Assembly: GCF_014192155.1 (NCBI RefSeq)
Contig: NZ_JACHXO010000004.1
Location: 1 to 64,000, forward strand
Direction of reading: 5' to 3'
Length of the DNA stretch: 64,000 nucleotides
DNA from: Roseateles terrae
GTDB taxonomy: Bacteria > Pseudomonadota > Gammaproteobacteria > Burkholderiales > Burkholderiaceae_C
Shown one piece after another: positions 45,711-54,254 of the stretch; within the stretch, counting starts at the first letter, position 1, and each line of letters starts with the position of its first letter. The translations under genes were made by a program, and so were the position numbers. The notes under the pieces are model-generated. The model worked only from the letters and a program-made list of their open reading frames with translations, was not told the DNA's origin and searched no databases.

Positions 45711-46679
45711 GTGCCCGTGAATCCACCATCGCCCCACGCCGCTCGCTCCTTACCGTCGCGCCTGCTGATCGTCGCGCCTGCAATCACGAGCGGCTGGCTG
45801 TTGGCGGCATCGATCGCGAAGGCGCAGATCCCCGTACCCGTCGAGCCCCCGCCGGACATGCCGACCGCCCGCAAGCTGGTCTACGGCGGCGCGGTGTGGC
45901 AGGACCGGCGCGTGAATGAGTTCTTTGGGGGCGGCTCCCGCGTCACCGTGCGGGCCACCGTGTCCGAAGTCTGGCGACAGCGCTACAAGGAGCAGTCCAC
46001 CGACAAACTGATGGTGGTCTATCAACTCACGCCCGGTCCGCGCGAGCAGTTCCAATGCCAGGCCTGTGTGCCGGCGCTGGGCGCCGCGCTGTTCGCTGCC
46101 GACGAGCGCGGTCGCTGGCAGTTGCGAGCGCGCAGTCGCCTGTTGATGGAAGGTGCGCCCGGTGCAGGCGCTGAAGACCTGCAGATGGTGCAGCTGTCCG
46201 ACGATCAGTGGGCCCTGCGCAGTCGCCGCGTGGACGTGGCCTCCGGGCTGGAAACCCGCAGCGAACGCCTGGTGCTCGACGCGGGCCTGCCCGCCCGTGC
46301 TGCCGCTGCCATGGCGCCTTCATCGCCCAGCACGTCGGCCAAGGCCTCGTCCGCCCCCTCCCCACGCGCTGCCAAAGCACGCACGCCGTCCCCTGGCGAT
46401 GGAGCGCCGGTCGAGCCCTCCGTCGGTGAACTGAGCCTCGCGCTGAACGAAGGTTTCAAGGACAAGCCGGGACCGCTCGCGTGCGGCGCAGGGGCCGCAG
46501 CGCAATCCACCGGACTGAGCGTGCTGAGTCCGGGCACGGGTCCGCGCGTGGAGGTGGTCCTCCGCTTCAATGAGGGGCGATGCCCCCGTCCGGAACCCGG
46601 CGTCGTGCGGCAGCGCCTGCTGTTGAAGGACGGGCAATTCATCCCGGACGAATCCTCAGCTGCCGACACGCCGCCTTGA
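45711..46679 (+). CDS. Secreted protein of unknown function
   Basis: Not recognised. Product of 322 residues, GTG start. A Sec signal ([22 protein letters not shown]) is followed by a globular part ([35 protein letters not shown]) with a close cysteine pair in [18 protein letters not shown] low-complexity Ser/Pro/Ala linker lies at about 200-240. A second domain ([21 protein letters not shown] and [24 protein letters not shown]) carries two further cysteines that may form a disulfide. It is divergent from pncB. Codon use and the clear signal peptide support it over the overlapping opposite-strand frames. Confidence 0.7.
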   Translation: MPVNPPSPHAARSLPSRLLIVAPAITSGWLLAASIAKAQIPVPVEPPPDMPTARKLVYGGAVWQDRRVNEFFGGGSRVTVRATVSEVWRQRYKEQSTDKLMVVYQLTPGPREQFQCQACVPALGAALFAADERGRWQLRARSRLLMEGAPGAGAEDLQMVQLSDDQWALRSRRVDVASGLETRSERLVLDAGLPARAAAAMAPSSPSTSAKASSAPSPRAAKARTPSPGDGAPVEPSVGELSLALNEGFKDKPGPLACGAGAAAQSTGLSVLSPGTGPRVEVVLRFNEGRCPRPEPGVVRQRLLLKDGQFIPDESSAADTPP

Positions 46680-46796
46680 CGCGCCGGCCTGACAACCCGC
46701 CCCGTCACGCGCCTGAGGCGGCTGCCGCGTCCCGCAAATGCCCGCGGGATTCAACGCCGTCGTCCAGCACCTTCTTCGCGCTGGATGCTTCCGCCT

Positions 46797-47222
46797 TCAA
46801 GGCAGCTTGTAGGTCTGCAGGTGAATGCTGGTTTCGGTTGCCCCGATGCCCTTGATCAGCCGGACCCGCTCCAGGATGTCGGCCAGCTCATTGAGGGTGT
46901 CAGCGCGCAGCTCCGCCAGCAGGTCCCAGCGGCCGTTGGTGTCGAACAGTCCCACCACGCCGGGCTCCCCCAGCAGGATGCCCACCACTTCCCGCGTCCG
47001 GTTGCCCTCCACCGCAATGCTCATCCAGGCGGTGATCTGCTTGGGCGCCACATCCGCCCGCAGCCGGACCGTATAACCCACGATCTGCCCGCTGGCTTCC
47101 AGCCGCCCCAGCCGGTTGGTGATGGTGCCGCGAGACACCTTGAGCTTGTGCGCCAGCGCGGCGATGCTCTCCCGCGCGTTCTGGCGCAGCAGGCTGATGA
47201 GTTGGTGATCGAGTGTGTCCAT
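46797..47222 (-). CDS. Lrp/AsnC family transcriptional regulator
   Basis: Feast/famine regulator of 141 residues. The N-terminal winged helix is MDTLDHQLISLLRQNARESIAALAHKLKVSRGTITNRLGRLEASGQIVGYTVRL; the C-terminal RAM ligand domain is ITAWMSIAVEGNRTREVVGILLGEPGVVGLFDTNGRWDLLAELRADTLNELADIL. It is divergent from the ornithine cyclodeaminase gene, an arrangement in which the Lrp protein usually controls its neighbour in response to an amino acid (here perhaps ornithine, arginine or proline; inference). Confidence 0.94.
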   Translation of the reverse strand: MDTLDHQLISLLRQNARESIAALAHKLKVSRGTITNRLGRLEASGQIVGYTVRLRADVAPKQITAWMSIAVEGNRTREVVGILLGEPGVVGLFDTNGRWDLLAELRADTLNELADILERVRLIKGIGATETSIHLQTYKLP

Positions 47223-47305
47223 AGCTCCTCATGGTCGGCACGGGTTCCAAGTTGGGGCGTCCGCGCGCCAGACGCCCGGGATAACCCCTAGTTCCCTGCA
47301 AAACG

Positions 47306-47327
47306 GCAATTCAGACTGACGAATTGC
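47306..47327. promoter_or_regulatory. Inverted repeat between lrp and ornithine cyclodeaminase
   Basis: GCAATTC and GAATTGC form a perfect inverted repeat around eight bases, in the divergent intergenic gap, 84 bases before the lrp start and 92 before the cyclodeaminase start. This is a likely binding site of the Lrp-type regulator. Confidence 0.55.
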
Positions 47328-47418
47328 TTGATTCCCTTGCATTCTTGCGCAGGTTTCTGCCTTCCGGTTGGCATCCTCCCTCTTCAAGATTCAGCCATCG
47401 CCACTTCCTGTGTTGCCC

Positions 47419-48516
47419 ATGACCCGATTGCTGACGCCCCGTGACGTTGCCCGCATCGTCCACCACCACTCCCTGGCCACCACCCTGGAGCAGCTGGCCC
47501 AGGCCATCGCTCAGGACTACGGTCGCTGGGCTGCCTTCGACAAAAGCGCCCGCGTGGCGCATCACTCCCCGGAGGGCGTGATTGAGCTGATGCCCATCTC
47601 CGACGGCCAGCTCTACAGCTTCAAGTACGTCAACGGCCACCCCAAAAACCACCAGGTGGGTCTCCCTACCGTGATGGCTTTCGGCGTGCTCGCCGACGTG
47701 GGCACGGGCACCCCGGAGATGCTGTCCGAGCTGACCCTCAGCACCGCCCTGCGCACCGCCGCCACCTCGGCGCTGGCCGCCCAGCACATGGCCCGACCGG
47801 ATTCACGGGTGATGGCGCTCATCGGCAACGGCGCCCAGAGCGAATTCCAGGCCCTGGCCTTCCACCATCTGCTGGGCATCCAGGAGATCCGCCTCTACGA
47901 CATTGACCCCGCGGCCACCGACAAGCTGGAACGCAATCTGCGTGCCATCCCCGGCCTGCGCCTGGTCCGCTGCCAGAGCACCGCGGAAGCGGTCCGCGGG
48001 GCTGACATCGTCACCACCGTGACCGCGGACAAGCGCAACGCCACCATTCTGACGCCCGACATGCTCGAACCCGGCATGCACATCAATGGGGTGGGCGGCG
48101 ACTGCCCCGGCAAGACCGAGCTGCATGCCGAAGTGCTGGCCCATGCACGGGTGGTGGTGGAGTTCGAACCACAGACCCGCATCGAGGGCGACCTGCAGCA
48201 GATGCCGGCGGATTTCCAGGTCACCGAATTGCACCGCGTGCTCAGCGGAGAGGTTGAGGGGCGCACTTCGCGGGAAGAAGTCACCGTCTTCGATTCGGTC
48301 GGTTTCGCGCTGGAAGACTTCTCCACGCTGCGCTGGCTGAATGAGCAATCGCTGGCGCTGGGCATCGGCCAGCCGCTGTCGCTGATCCCGGCCATGGACG
48401 ATCCGCGGGATCTGTTTGGTCAGCTGTCGCACGGCCGTACAACCGGTGCGCCAGGGACTCCGGACGCGGCTGCCGCGCCGGCCATCAAGGCCGCTCTGGA
48501 GAGCCTGGCCGCGTGA
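47419..48516 (+). CDS. ocd: Ornithine cyclodeaminase
   Basis: NAD-dependent enzyme that converts L-ornithine to L-proline and ammonia. The 365 residues begin MTRLLTPRDVARIVHHHSLATTLEQLAQAI, then SPEGVIELMPISDGQLYSFKYVNGHPKNHQVGLPTVMAFGVLADVGTGTPEMLSELTLSTALRTAATSALAA (substrate side), VMALIGNGAQSEFQALAFHHLLGIQEIRLYDIDPAATDKLERNL (NAD-binding Rossmann) and INGVGGDCPGKTELHAEVL. It fits the mu-crystallin/OCD family, longer Ocd branch. The start is the ATG at MTRLLTP; the frame stays open 17 codons further upstream. Probably regulated by the divergent Lrp-type gene. Confidence 0.95.
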   Translation: MTRLLTPRDVARIVHHHSLATTLEQLAQAIAQDYGRWAAFDKSARVAHHSPEGVIELMPISDGQLYSFKYVNGHPKNHQVGLPTVMAFGVLADVGTGTPEMLSELTLSTALRTAATSALAAQHMARPDSRVMALIGNGAQSEFQALAFHHLLGIQEIRLYDIDPAATDKLERNLRAIPGLRLVRCQSTAEAVRGADIVTTVTADKRNATILTPDMLEPGMHINGVGGDCPGKTELHAEVLAHARVVVEFEPQTRIEGDLQQMPADFQVTELHRVLSGEVEGRTSREEVTVFDSVGFALEDFSTLRWLNEQSLALGIGQPLSLIPAMDDPRDLFGQLSHGRTTGAPGTPDAAAAPAIKAALESLAA

Positions 48517-48848
48517 AGATGCCGGGGGGCTCCGGTGCCCGCCATAGCCACCCGTGGCCTCGTGGCCTCGTGGCCTCGCATGGCCCACGGGTCGGGCGCA
48601 TTGCCTCCCCGCCGGCACCCATCGAGCGGGTCCCATTGGCGCCGTCAGCGTCAGTCGGCGACAGTTCAGCGCCAGCCGACACCCACCGGTAGCGCCCCCG
48701 CTCCAACCCGAACCGGGTAACAGTCAAACTTTTCGTGAATAGCTCGCACGGGCCTGCCCAGACCTGACCGGCGCCCGTTGTGGCACCTGGCGGCGGCGCC
48801 GATGATGCAGGATGGACACCGCTGTCGCGGGGTCTTCGCTGCTCATCC
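48517..48848. other. Intergenic region before the GGDEF-EAL gene
   Basis: No gene supported. It contains three tandem copies of CGTGGCCT (48554-48577) and a less GC-rich patch at about 48715-48745 that may include the promoter. The reverse-strand open frame across it continues into the GGDEF-EAL gene and looks like a shadow. Confidence 0.55.
48554..48577. repeat. 8-bp tandem repeat, three copies
   Basis: CGTGGCCT is repeated three times without interruption, about 40 bases after the ornithine cyclodeaminase stop. It lies outside any supported gene. Confidence 0.75.
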
Positions 48849-50699
48849 ATGTCGATCATCGCGCGGGGTGTGCCCTTGACGGAGAAGGGCCACTGGCTCC
48901 AGTTCTCCGTCACCACGGCAGTCGCCGCCCTGCTGCTGTGCCTGGTCAATCTGCACTTCGGCATGGTGGAACTCGCCCGCCAGGCGGAAGGCGTTGGGCA
49001 CGCGCTGCTGGACCGGGTGGCGCCCGTGGCCGAATCTGAGCGCCCCGCTGCCCTGCGCGACGCGCTCGCCCACGACGACATGCTCGAGCAACTGACCCTG
49101 TGCCGGGGCACCGCCTGCAGCCGGGCCTCCGGCCAGATCGTGCCCCGCCCCAGCTGCAACCGCGGCATCTGGACCTCCTGTGTGGAGGTGCGTTCCGCCG
49201 CCGAAGCGGACGTCTCCCTGCAACTGCGCCTGAACGCCAGCGCGCTTTACGAAGACCTGGCCCGTGATCTCAGCGTGCTGCTGGGCGCCCAGTTCGTTGG
49301 CATGACGGTGTGGCTGCTCAGTTCCCGCCGGCAGCGTCACCAGCTGCGGGAAACCGAACATCGGCTTCGCCACGCGGCCAACAGCGATCCCTTGACCGGC
49401 CTGCTCAACCGCGGCGCCTTCGACGACATCATCGAGACTGCCCTGCAGCAGCAACGGCCGCGGGATGGCTGGATCCTCTACCTGGATCTGGACGGCTTCA
49501 AAAGCATCAACGACCAGCATGGCCACCCGGTGGGCGATGCCGTCATCGTGGCCGTCGGCGGGCGCCTGCGCAACGCCTTCCGCCAGGACGGCCAGGTGGC
49601 CCGGCTGGGCGGCGATGAATTCGGCATTCTGGTCACCGGCACGCCGCTGCGCAGCTACGACGCAGTGGTCAAGTCAGTCTTCGACGCGCTGGACGCCCCC
49701 GTGGCCGCACACCGCCTGTTCCTGAAAGTGGGCGGCAGCGTCGGCGTGGCGCGTCTGAACGACGACGTCGTGTCGGCCTCCGAGGCGCAGCGCCGGGCCG
49801 ACATCGCCATGTATGAAGCCAAGCGCCGCGGCCGTCAGCAGGCCGCCGCTTTCGATCCCACGCTGGATCAGGCCCGGCAGCAGGACTATCGCTTGCGCAT
49901 GGACCTGCGCAGCGCCCTCGCCCGCGACGAGCTGCATGTGGCCTACCAGCCGCTGGTGACGGCCAGCGGCCAGTTGCACAGCCTGGAAGCACTGGCGCGC
50001 TGGAACCATCCCACGCTGGGCCCGATTCCGCCGGATGTGTTCATCCCGCTGGCCGAATCGTCTGGCCTGATTGGCGCGCTGGGGCAGGCCATCACCGCTC
50101 ACGCCTGCCGCGACCTGGTGGCCCTGCGCCGACAGGGTGTGTCGGTGCCGACGGTGTCGATCAATCTGTCCGCCCAGCAGCTGGCCGACCCGCAGCTCAC
50201 CCAGCAATTGCTCACCCAGGTGAAGGCAGCGGGGCTGACCCCGGCCGATCTCGAACTCGAGATCACCGAATCCGCCATCATGAATACCGACAGCCACGCG
50301 CCGGACCAGGTGGAGCGGCTGTCCGCCGAGGGCTTTGAAATGGCCATTGACGACTTCGGGACCGGCTATTCCTCCTTCGCCCGGCTGCAGAGCCTTCCTG
50401 CCCGCACGCTGAAACTGGACCGCAGCTTCATCCAGGGGCTGAGCAGCCCGCACGGCCAGTTGCTGGCCCGCACGATGCTGGACCTGGGCCGGCAACTGGG
50501 CATGATCTGCGTGGCCGAGGGCGTCGAAACGCAGGCCCAGGCGCAGTGGCTGCTGGGCCACCGCTGTGACGTGCTGCAGGGTTACCTGATCGGCAAGCCG
50601 ATGCCGTCGGCAGCCCTGGCGCAGTGGGCGCGGGAGCGCCGCGCGCCCCCGCCGCCCAGCGCCACCTCGGCGACCGTCTCGCCGGTGGTCGCCGACTGA
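48849..50699 (+). CDS. Membrane GGDEF-EAL protein (c-di-GMP turnover)
   Basis: Bifunctional second-messenger protein of 616 residues. Two helices (about 17-36 and 140-158) bracket a periplasmic sensor with four cysteines (85, 90, 103, 111) likely to form disulfides. The diguanylate cyclase domain has SDPLTGLLNRGAFD and an intact GGDEF (254-258); the I-site position reads RQDG where RxxD would be expected, so product inhibition may be lost. The phosphodiesterase domain has EAL (380-382), EITESAIM, DDFGTGYSSFARL, LKLDRSFI and AEGVETQAQ, all consistent with activity. The start is at MSIIARG. Net activity cannot be predicted from sequence. Confidence 0.95.
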   Translation: MSIIARGVPLTEKGHWLQFSVTTAVAALLLCLVNLHFGMVELARQAEGVGHALLDRVAPVAESERPAALRDALAHDDMLEQLTLCRGTACSRASGQIVPRPSCNRGIWTSCVEVRSAAEADVSLQLRLNASALYEDLARDLSVLLGAQFVGMTVWLLSSRRQRHQLRETEHRLRHAANSDPLTGLLNRGAFDDIIETALQQQRPRDGWILYLDLDGFKSINDQHGHPVGDAVIVAVGGRLRNAFRQDGQVARLGGDEFGILVTGTPLRSYDAVVKSVFDALDAPVAAHRLFLKVGGSVGVARLNDDVVSASEAQRRADIAMYEAKRRGRQQAAAFDPTLDQARQQDYRLRMDLRSALARDELHVAYQPLVTASGQLHSLEALARWNHPTLGPIPPDVFIPLAESSGLIGALGQAITAHACRDLVALRRQGVSVPTVSINLSAQQLADPQLTQQLLTQVKAAGLTPADLELEITESAIMNTDSHAPDQVERLSAEGFEMAIDDFGTGYSSFARLQSLPARTLKLDRSFIQGLSSPHGQLLARTMLDLGRQLGMICVAEGVETQAQAQWLLGHRCDVLQGYLIGKPMPSAALAQWARERRAPPPPSATSATVSPVVAD

Positions 50700-50894
50700 C
50701 CGCTCGGCTCGCCAGGCGGCAGAGTGGCTCTCCCCCTGCCGGGACGATGTCGGCCACACTCGGCGGCACTGCCGGACACGCGCCGAAGCGTTGCCGCGCG
50801 CATGCCGGAGGCGAGCCGCGCACGGCCTTCCCTCCGTGCTCATTAAGATGGACGCCCCCGGCCGCTCCGGCCGACCGACCTGCCTGCCCCTCCC

Positions 50895-51815
50895 ATGGAC
50901 TTTGCGCCGCTCCTCAAAGAGATCGGCCGCGGCACCCGCGGCGCCCGTGACCTGACCCGTGATCAGGCCAACGACCTGTTTGGGCGGATGCTCGACGGCC
51001 AGGTGCCCGACCTGGAACTGGGCGCCATCCTGATCGCCATGCGCATCAAGGGCGAGAGCCTGGATGAACTGCTGGGCTTCGAGGCCGCGATGCAGGCCCG
51101 CACCGCCCGGATCGACGTGCCCGCCGGACCGCGCCTGGTGCTGCTTCCCGCCTTCAATGGGGCTCGCAAACAGGCCAACCTGATGCCCCTGGTGGCGCTG
51201 CTGCTGGCCCGCAGCGGCATTCCTGTGCTGATCCATGGCCGACACGATTTCGACAGCCGCATCAGCCCCTTCGAATTGCTGGATGCGCTGGACCTCACCA
51301 CCGCCGACACGCTTGCGCATGCGCAGGTGCAACTGGCAGAGCGTCGTTTGGCAGTCCTGCCGCTGGCCCGCCTCAACCCGGGCCTGGATGCCTTGATGGC
51401 ACTGCGCCCGCGCATGGGTTTGCGCAACAGCAGCCACAGCCTGGGCAAGCTGCTGGACCCGGCCCCCGGCCGCAGCGTGCGGGTGGTGGCCGTCACCCAT
51501 CCGGAATATGTGGACAGCATGGCGCAGGCCCTGCCACTGCTCTGCCACAGCGGCGGCCGCGCCTTGCTGATGCGGGCCAGCGAAGGCGAGGCTTACCTGC
51601 ACCTGCGCCGCAAGGCGCATCTGCAAGGCTTCGTGGATGGGCAAGTGCTGGCGTTGGCGCCGGCCCCCAATGAGGACCTGGACGTTCCGCTCTCCACCGC
51701 CTGTGAGCCGGCCGACAACGCAGCGTTGATCCGCGCCATGCTGGTCGGTGAAACGCCGATTCCCGAGCGCATCCACGCCCAGGTGGCCGCGCTGGAACGC
51801 CTCGCGCGGGGCTGA
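50895..51815 (+). CDS. ybiB: YbiB family DNA-binding protein (TrpD2, anthranilate-phosphoribosyltransferase fold)
   Basis: Protein of 306 residues with the anthranilate phosphoribosyltransferase fold but assigned in the family to non-specific nucleic-acid binding. It starts MDFAPLLKEIGRGTRGARDLTRDQANDLFGRMLDGQVPDLELGAILIAMRIKGESLDELLGF, the TrpD-type helical domain, followed by LVLLPAFNGARKQANLMPLVALLLARSGIPVLIHG and MGLRNSSHSLGKLLDP. Genuine TrpD glycine-rich PRPP motifs are absent, as expected for YbiB. It precedes the sulfate-assimilation genes on the same strand after a 245-base gap with its own operator, so it is probably a separate unit. Confidence 0.9.
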   Translation: MDFAPLLKEIGRGTRGARDLTRDQANDLFGRMLDGQVPDLELGAILIAMRIKGESLDELLGFEAAMQARTARIDVPAGPRLVLLPAFNGARKQANLMPLVALLLARSGIPVLIHGRHDFDSRISPFELLDALDLTTADTLAHAQVQLAERRLAVLPLARLNPGLDALMALRPRMGLRNSSHSLGKLLDPAPGRSVRVVAVTHPEYVDSMAQALPLLCHSGGRALLMRASEGEAYLHLRRKAHLQGFVDGQVLALAPAPNEDLDVPLSTACEPADNAALIRAMLVGETPIPERIHAQVAALERLARG

Positions 51816-51911
51816 CGCGCGGATCGGGGCGCTGACTCGTGCACTGACTGGCGGGCGGCACTGACGCCATCACGGCGGCGCAGCACGCCGCGCTTTGCAG
51901 ATTCGTTCATA

Positions 51912-51931
51912 TGCTTATTCAAGAATAAGCA
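51912..51931. promoter_or_regulatory. Palindromic operator upstream of cysI, candidate CysB-type site
   Basis: Nine-base arms TGCTTATTC and GAATAAGCA flank two bases, in an AT-rich patch of an otherwise GC-rich region, about 130 bases before cysI. An AT-rich ATATATATAA segment at 51954-51963 may contribute to the promoter. Position and TTATTC/GAATAA words fit a LysR-type CysB-like regulator of sulfur genes (inference). Confidence 0.6.
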
Positions 51932-52060
51932 ATCTACGAATTTGTAGTTCCCATATATATAAACCGTTCATAGAGTCACTACTCCCGGCCAGCCCTGGGC
52001 CAGCCGCGGTGTCAGACGACGCGGCGGGCTGTACCCCAGGGCGGCGCTGACATCGCTGCC

Positions 52061-53749
52061 ATGTACGCCTATACCGACTTCGACCGCCAGTTCGTCCGCG
52101 CCCGTGCGGCCCAGTTTCGCGACCAGCTCGAACGCCATCTGGCGGGCCAGCTGCCCGACGATGACTTCCGCGCGCTGCGTCTGCAAAACGGCTGGTACAT
52201 CCAGCGCCATGCGCCGATGCTGCGGATTGCGGTGCCTTACGGCGTGCTGTCCAGCGGCCAGATGCGCCAGCTGGCCCGCATCGCCCGCGACTACGACCGC
52301 GGCTACGGCCACTTCACCACCCGCCAGAACCTCCAGTTCAACTGGATTCCGCTGGACAAGGGGGCTGATGTGATGGACCTGCTGGCCGATGTCGACATGC
52401 ACGGCATCCAGACCAGCGGCAACTGCATCCGCAACATCACCAGTGACGTGACGGCCGGTGTCGCCGCCGACGAGTTGGTGGATCCTCGCCCCTATGCCGA
52501 AGTGCTGCGCCAGTGGAGCACGCTGCATCCGGAATTCGCCTTCCTGCCGCGCAAGTTCAAGATCGCGATCTCCGGCGCTGCCGAAGACCGCGCCGCCATC
52601 GCCTGGCATGACATCGGCCTGCAGCTGCGCAAGAACGAGGCCGGCGAGGTGGGCTTCCAGGTCCTGGTCGGTGGCGGCATGGGCCGCACCCCGATCGTGG
52701 CCCAGGAGATCAACCCCTTCGTGCCCTGGCACCACATCCTGGTGTATCTGGAAGCCATCGTGCGGGTCTACAACCGCTTCGGCCGCCGGGACAACATGTA
52801 CAAGGCCCGCATCAAGATCCTGGTGAAGGCTGAAGGCCAGGCCTTCTTCGATGCGGTGAATGCGGAATACCAGCAGATCCTGGACACCGACGAAGGCGGC
52901 CACGAGCAGATCATTCCCGAAGCCGAACTGGCCCGCGTGGCCGCCAGCTTCGTGACGCCTGCCGCCGTGGCGCCGGTGCCGTCCCTCGACATCTTCGCTG
53001 GCGCTGATGCGGCCTACCGCCGGTGGCTGGAGCGCAATGTGCTGCCGCACCGGGTCAGCGGCTACCGCTCGGTCACGCTGTCGCTCAAGCGTGTCGGCCT
53101 GCCGCCCGGGGATGCCACCGATGCGCAGATGGACGCTGCCGCAGCGCTGTCGGATCAGTTCAGCCACGGCGAACTGCGCGTCAGCCACGACCAGAACCTG
53201 CTGCTGCCCTGGGTGCGCGAAAGCGACCTGCCGGCGCTGTATGCCGCCGCCAAGGCGCATGGCTTTGCCACGCCCAACATCGGCCTGCTGACCGACATGA
53301 TCACCTGCCCCGGCGGTGACTTCTGCGCACTGGCCAATGCCCGCTCCATCCCGCTGGCCGGCGAGATCACCGAGCGCTTCCAGGACCTGGACGAGCTCTG
53401 GGACATCGGCGACATCGACCTGCACATCAGCGGCTGCATCAACAGCTGCGGCCACCATCACAGCGGCCACATCGGCGTGCTCGGCGTGGACAAGGACGGG
53501 ACCGAGTGGTACCAGATCACCCTGGGCGGCTCGGACGGTTCGACGCTGTCAGGCGCGCCGGTGGCTGGCAAGGTCATCGGCCCCTCCTTCGCCGCTGATG
53601 AAGCGGCCGATGCGGTGGAAGCCGTCATCGCCACCTACCGTCGCGAACGCCAGGCTGGCGAGCGCTTCATCGCCACCGTGCGCCGCATCGGACTGGACGC
53701 CTTCAAGCAGGCTGCCAACGCCATCCGCCGCACCACCGCCGCCCACTGA
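52061..53749 (+). CDS. cysI: Sulfite reductase hemoprotein (nitrite/sulfite reductase family)
   Basis: Siroheme/4Fe-4S enzyme that reduces sulfite to sulfide in cysteine biosynthesis. The 562 residues have two ferredoxin-like half repeats (RLQNGWYIQRHAPMLRIAVPYG; RVSGYRSVTLSLKRVGLPPG), FTTRQNLQFNWIPL and QTSGNCIRNIT siroheme-binding blocks, and cluster ligands TCPGGDFC (Cys416, Cys422) and GCINSC (Cys459, Cys463). It is the first gene of the sulfur operon. No flavoprotein subunit CysJ is nearby. A nitrite reductase role is less likely because cysH, cysD and cysN follow. Confidence 0.95.
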   Translation: MYAYTDFDRQFVRARAAQFRDQLERHLAGQLPDDDFRALRLQNGWYIQRHAPMLRIAVPYGVLSSGQMRQLARIARDYDRGYGHFTTRQNLQFNWIPLDKGADVMDLLADVDMHGIQTSGNCIRNITSDVTAGVAADELVDPRPYAEVLRQWSTLHPEFAFLPRKFKIAISGAAEDRAAIAWHDIGLQLRKNEAGEVGFQVLVGGGMGRTPIVAQEINPFVPWHHILVYLEAIVRVYNRFGRRDNMYKARIKILVKAEGQAFFDAVNAEYQQILDTDEGGHEQIIPEAELARVAASFVTPAAVAPVPSLDIFAGADAAYRRWLERNVLPHRVSGYRSVTLSLKRVGLPPGDATDAQMDAAAALSDQFSHGELRVSHDQNLLLPWVRESDLPALYAAAKAHGFATPNIGLLTDMITCPGGDFCALANARSIPLAGEITERFQDLDELWDIGDIDLHISGCINSCGHHHSGHIGVLGVDKDGTEWYQITLGGSDGSTLSGAPVAGKVIGPSFAADEAADAVEAVIATYRRERQAGERFIATVRRIGLDAFKQAANAIRRTTAAH

Positions 53750-53763
53750 CCGCCGCCATCGCC

Positions 53764-54252
53764 ATGAAGTTTGTTTCCAAAGCTCAAGACCCCTGGCACC
53801 TGTGCACCGGTGAGGACGGTCCCCAGCCGCATCCGGCGGCGGCCAATCACAAACTGCTGACGCTGGAGCAGTGGCATGCCGTGCGTGACACCTGGCCCGC
53901 GGGCCTGACCACCGGCGTGCTGCTGCCCAATGACGCCGACGTGGCCGACCTCGCCGCTGATCTGCCGCGCCTGTCACTGGTGGTGGTGCAGTTCCCGAAG
54001 TGGGTGGACGGCCGCGCCTATACGCAGGCCCGGCTGCTGCGGGTGCGCCACCGGTTCACCGGCGAGATCCGCGCCATCGGCGACGTGCTGGTGGACATGA
54101 TGCCGCTGCTGCAGCGCTGCGGCGTGGATGCGGTGCAGATGCGGGCCGACCAGGACCGCGCCGCCGCTGAGCGCGCCCTCGGTTTCTTCCCCGGTCACTA
54201 TCAAGGCGACGTGGTGGATCACCGCCCCGCGTTTGCCCGCGACGGAGCCTGA
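53764..54252 (+). CDS. DUF934 family protein of the sulfate-assimilation operon
   Basis: Protein of 162 residues of the DUF934 family, found almost only next to cysI and cysH in proteobacteria. The hallmark region is LSLVVVQFPKWVDGRAYTQARLLRVRHRFTGEIRAIGDVLVDMMPLLQRCGVDAVQMRADQD. There are no obvious cofactor motifs beyond two scattered cysteines. It starts 14 bases after cysI and ends 2 bases before cysH, so it is co-translated. Its task is unknown; a helper for siroheme sulfite reductase is possible. Confidence 0.93.
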   Translation: MKFVSKAQDPWHLCTGEDGPQPHPAAANHKLLTLEQWHAVRDTWPAGLTTGVLLPNDADVADLAADLPRLSLVVVQFPKWVDGRAYTQARLLRVRHRFTGEIRAIGDVLVDMMPLLQRCGVDAVQMRADQDRAAAERALGFFPGHYQGDVVDHRPAFARDGA

Positions 54253-54254
54253 GC

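Noticed and set aside
49674-51776. 700-codon reverse open frame
   Set aside because: Runs opposite both the GGDEF-EAL gene and ybiB, whose motifs are intact; no own start signal or domain.
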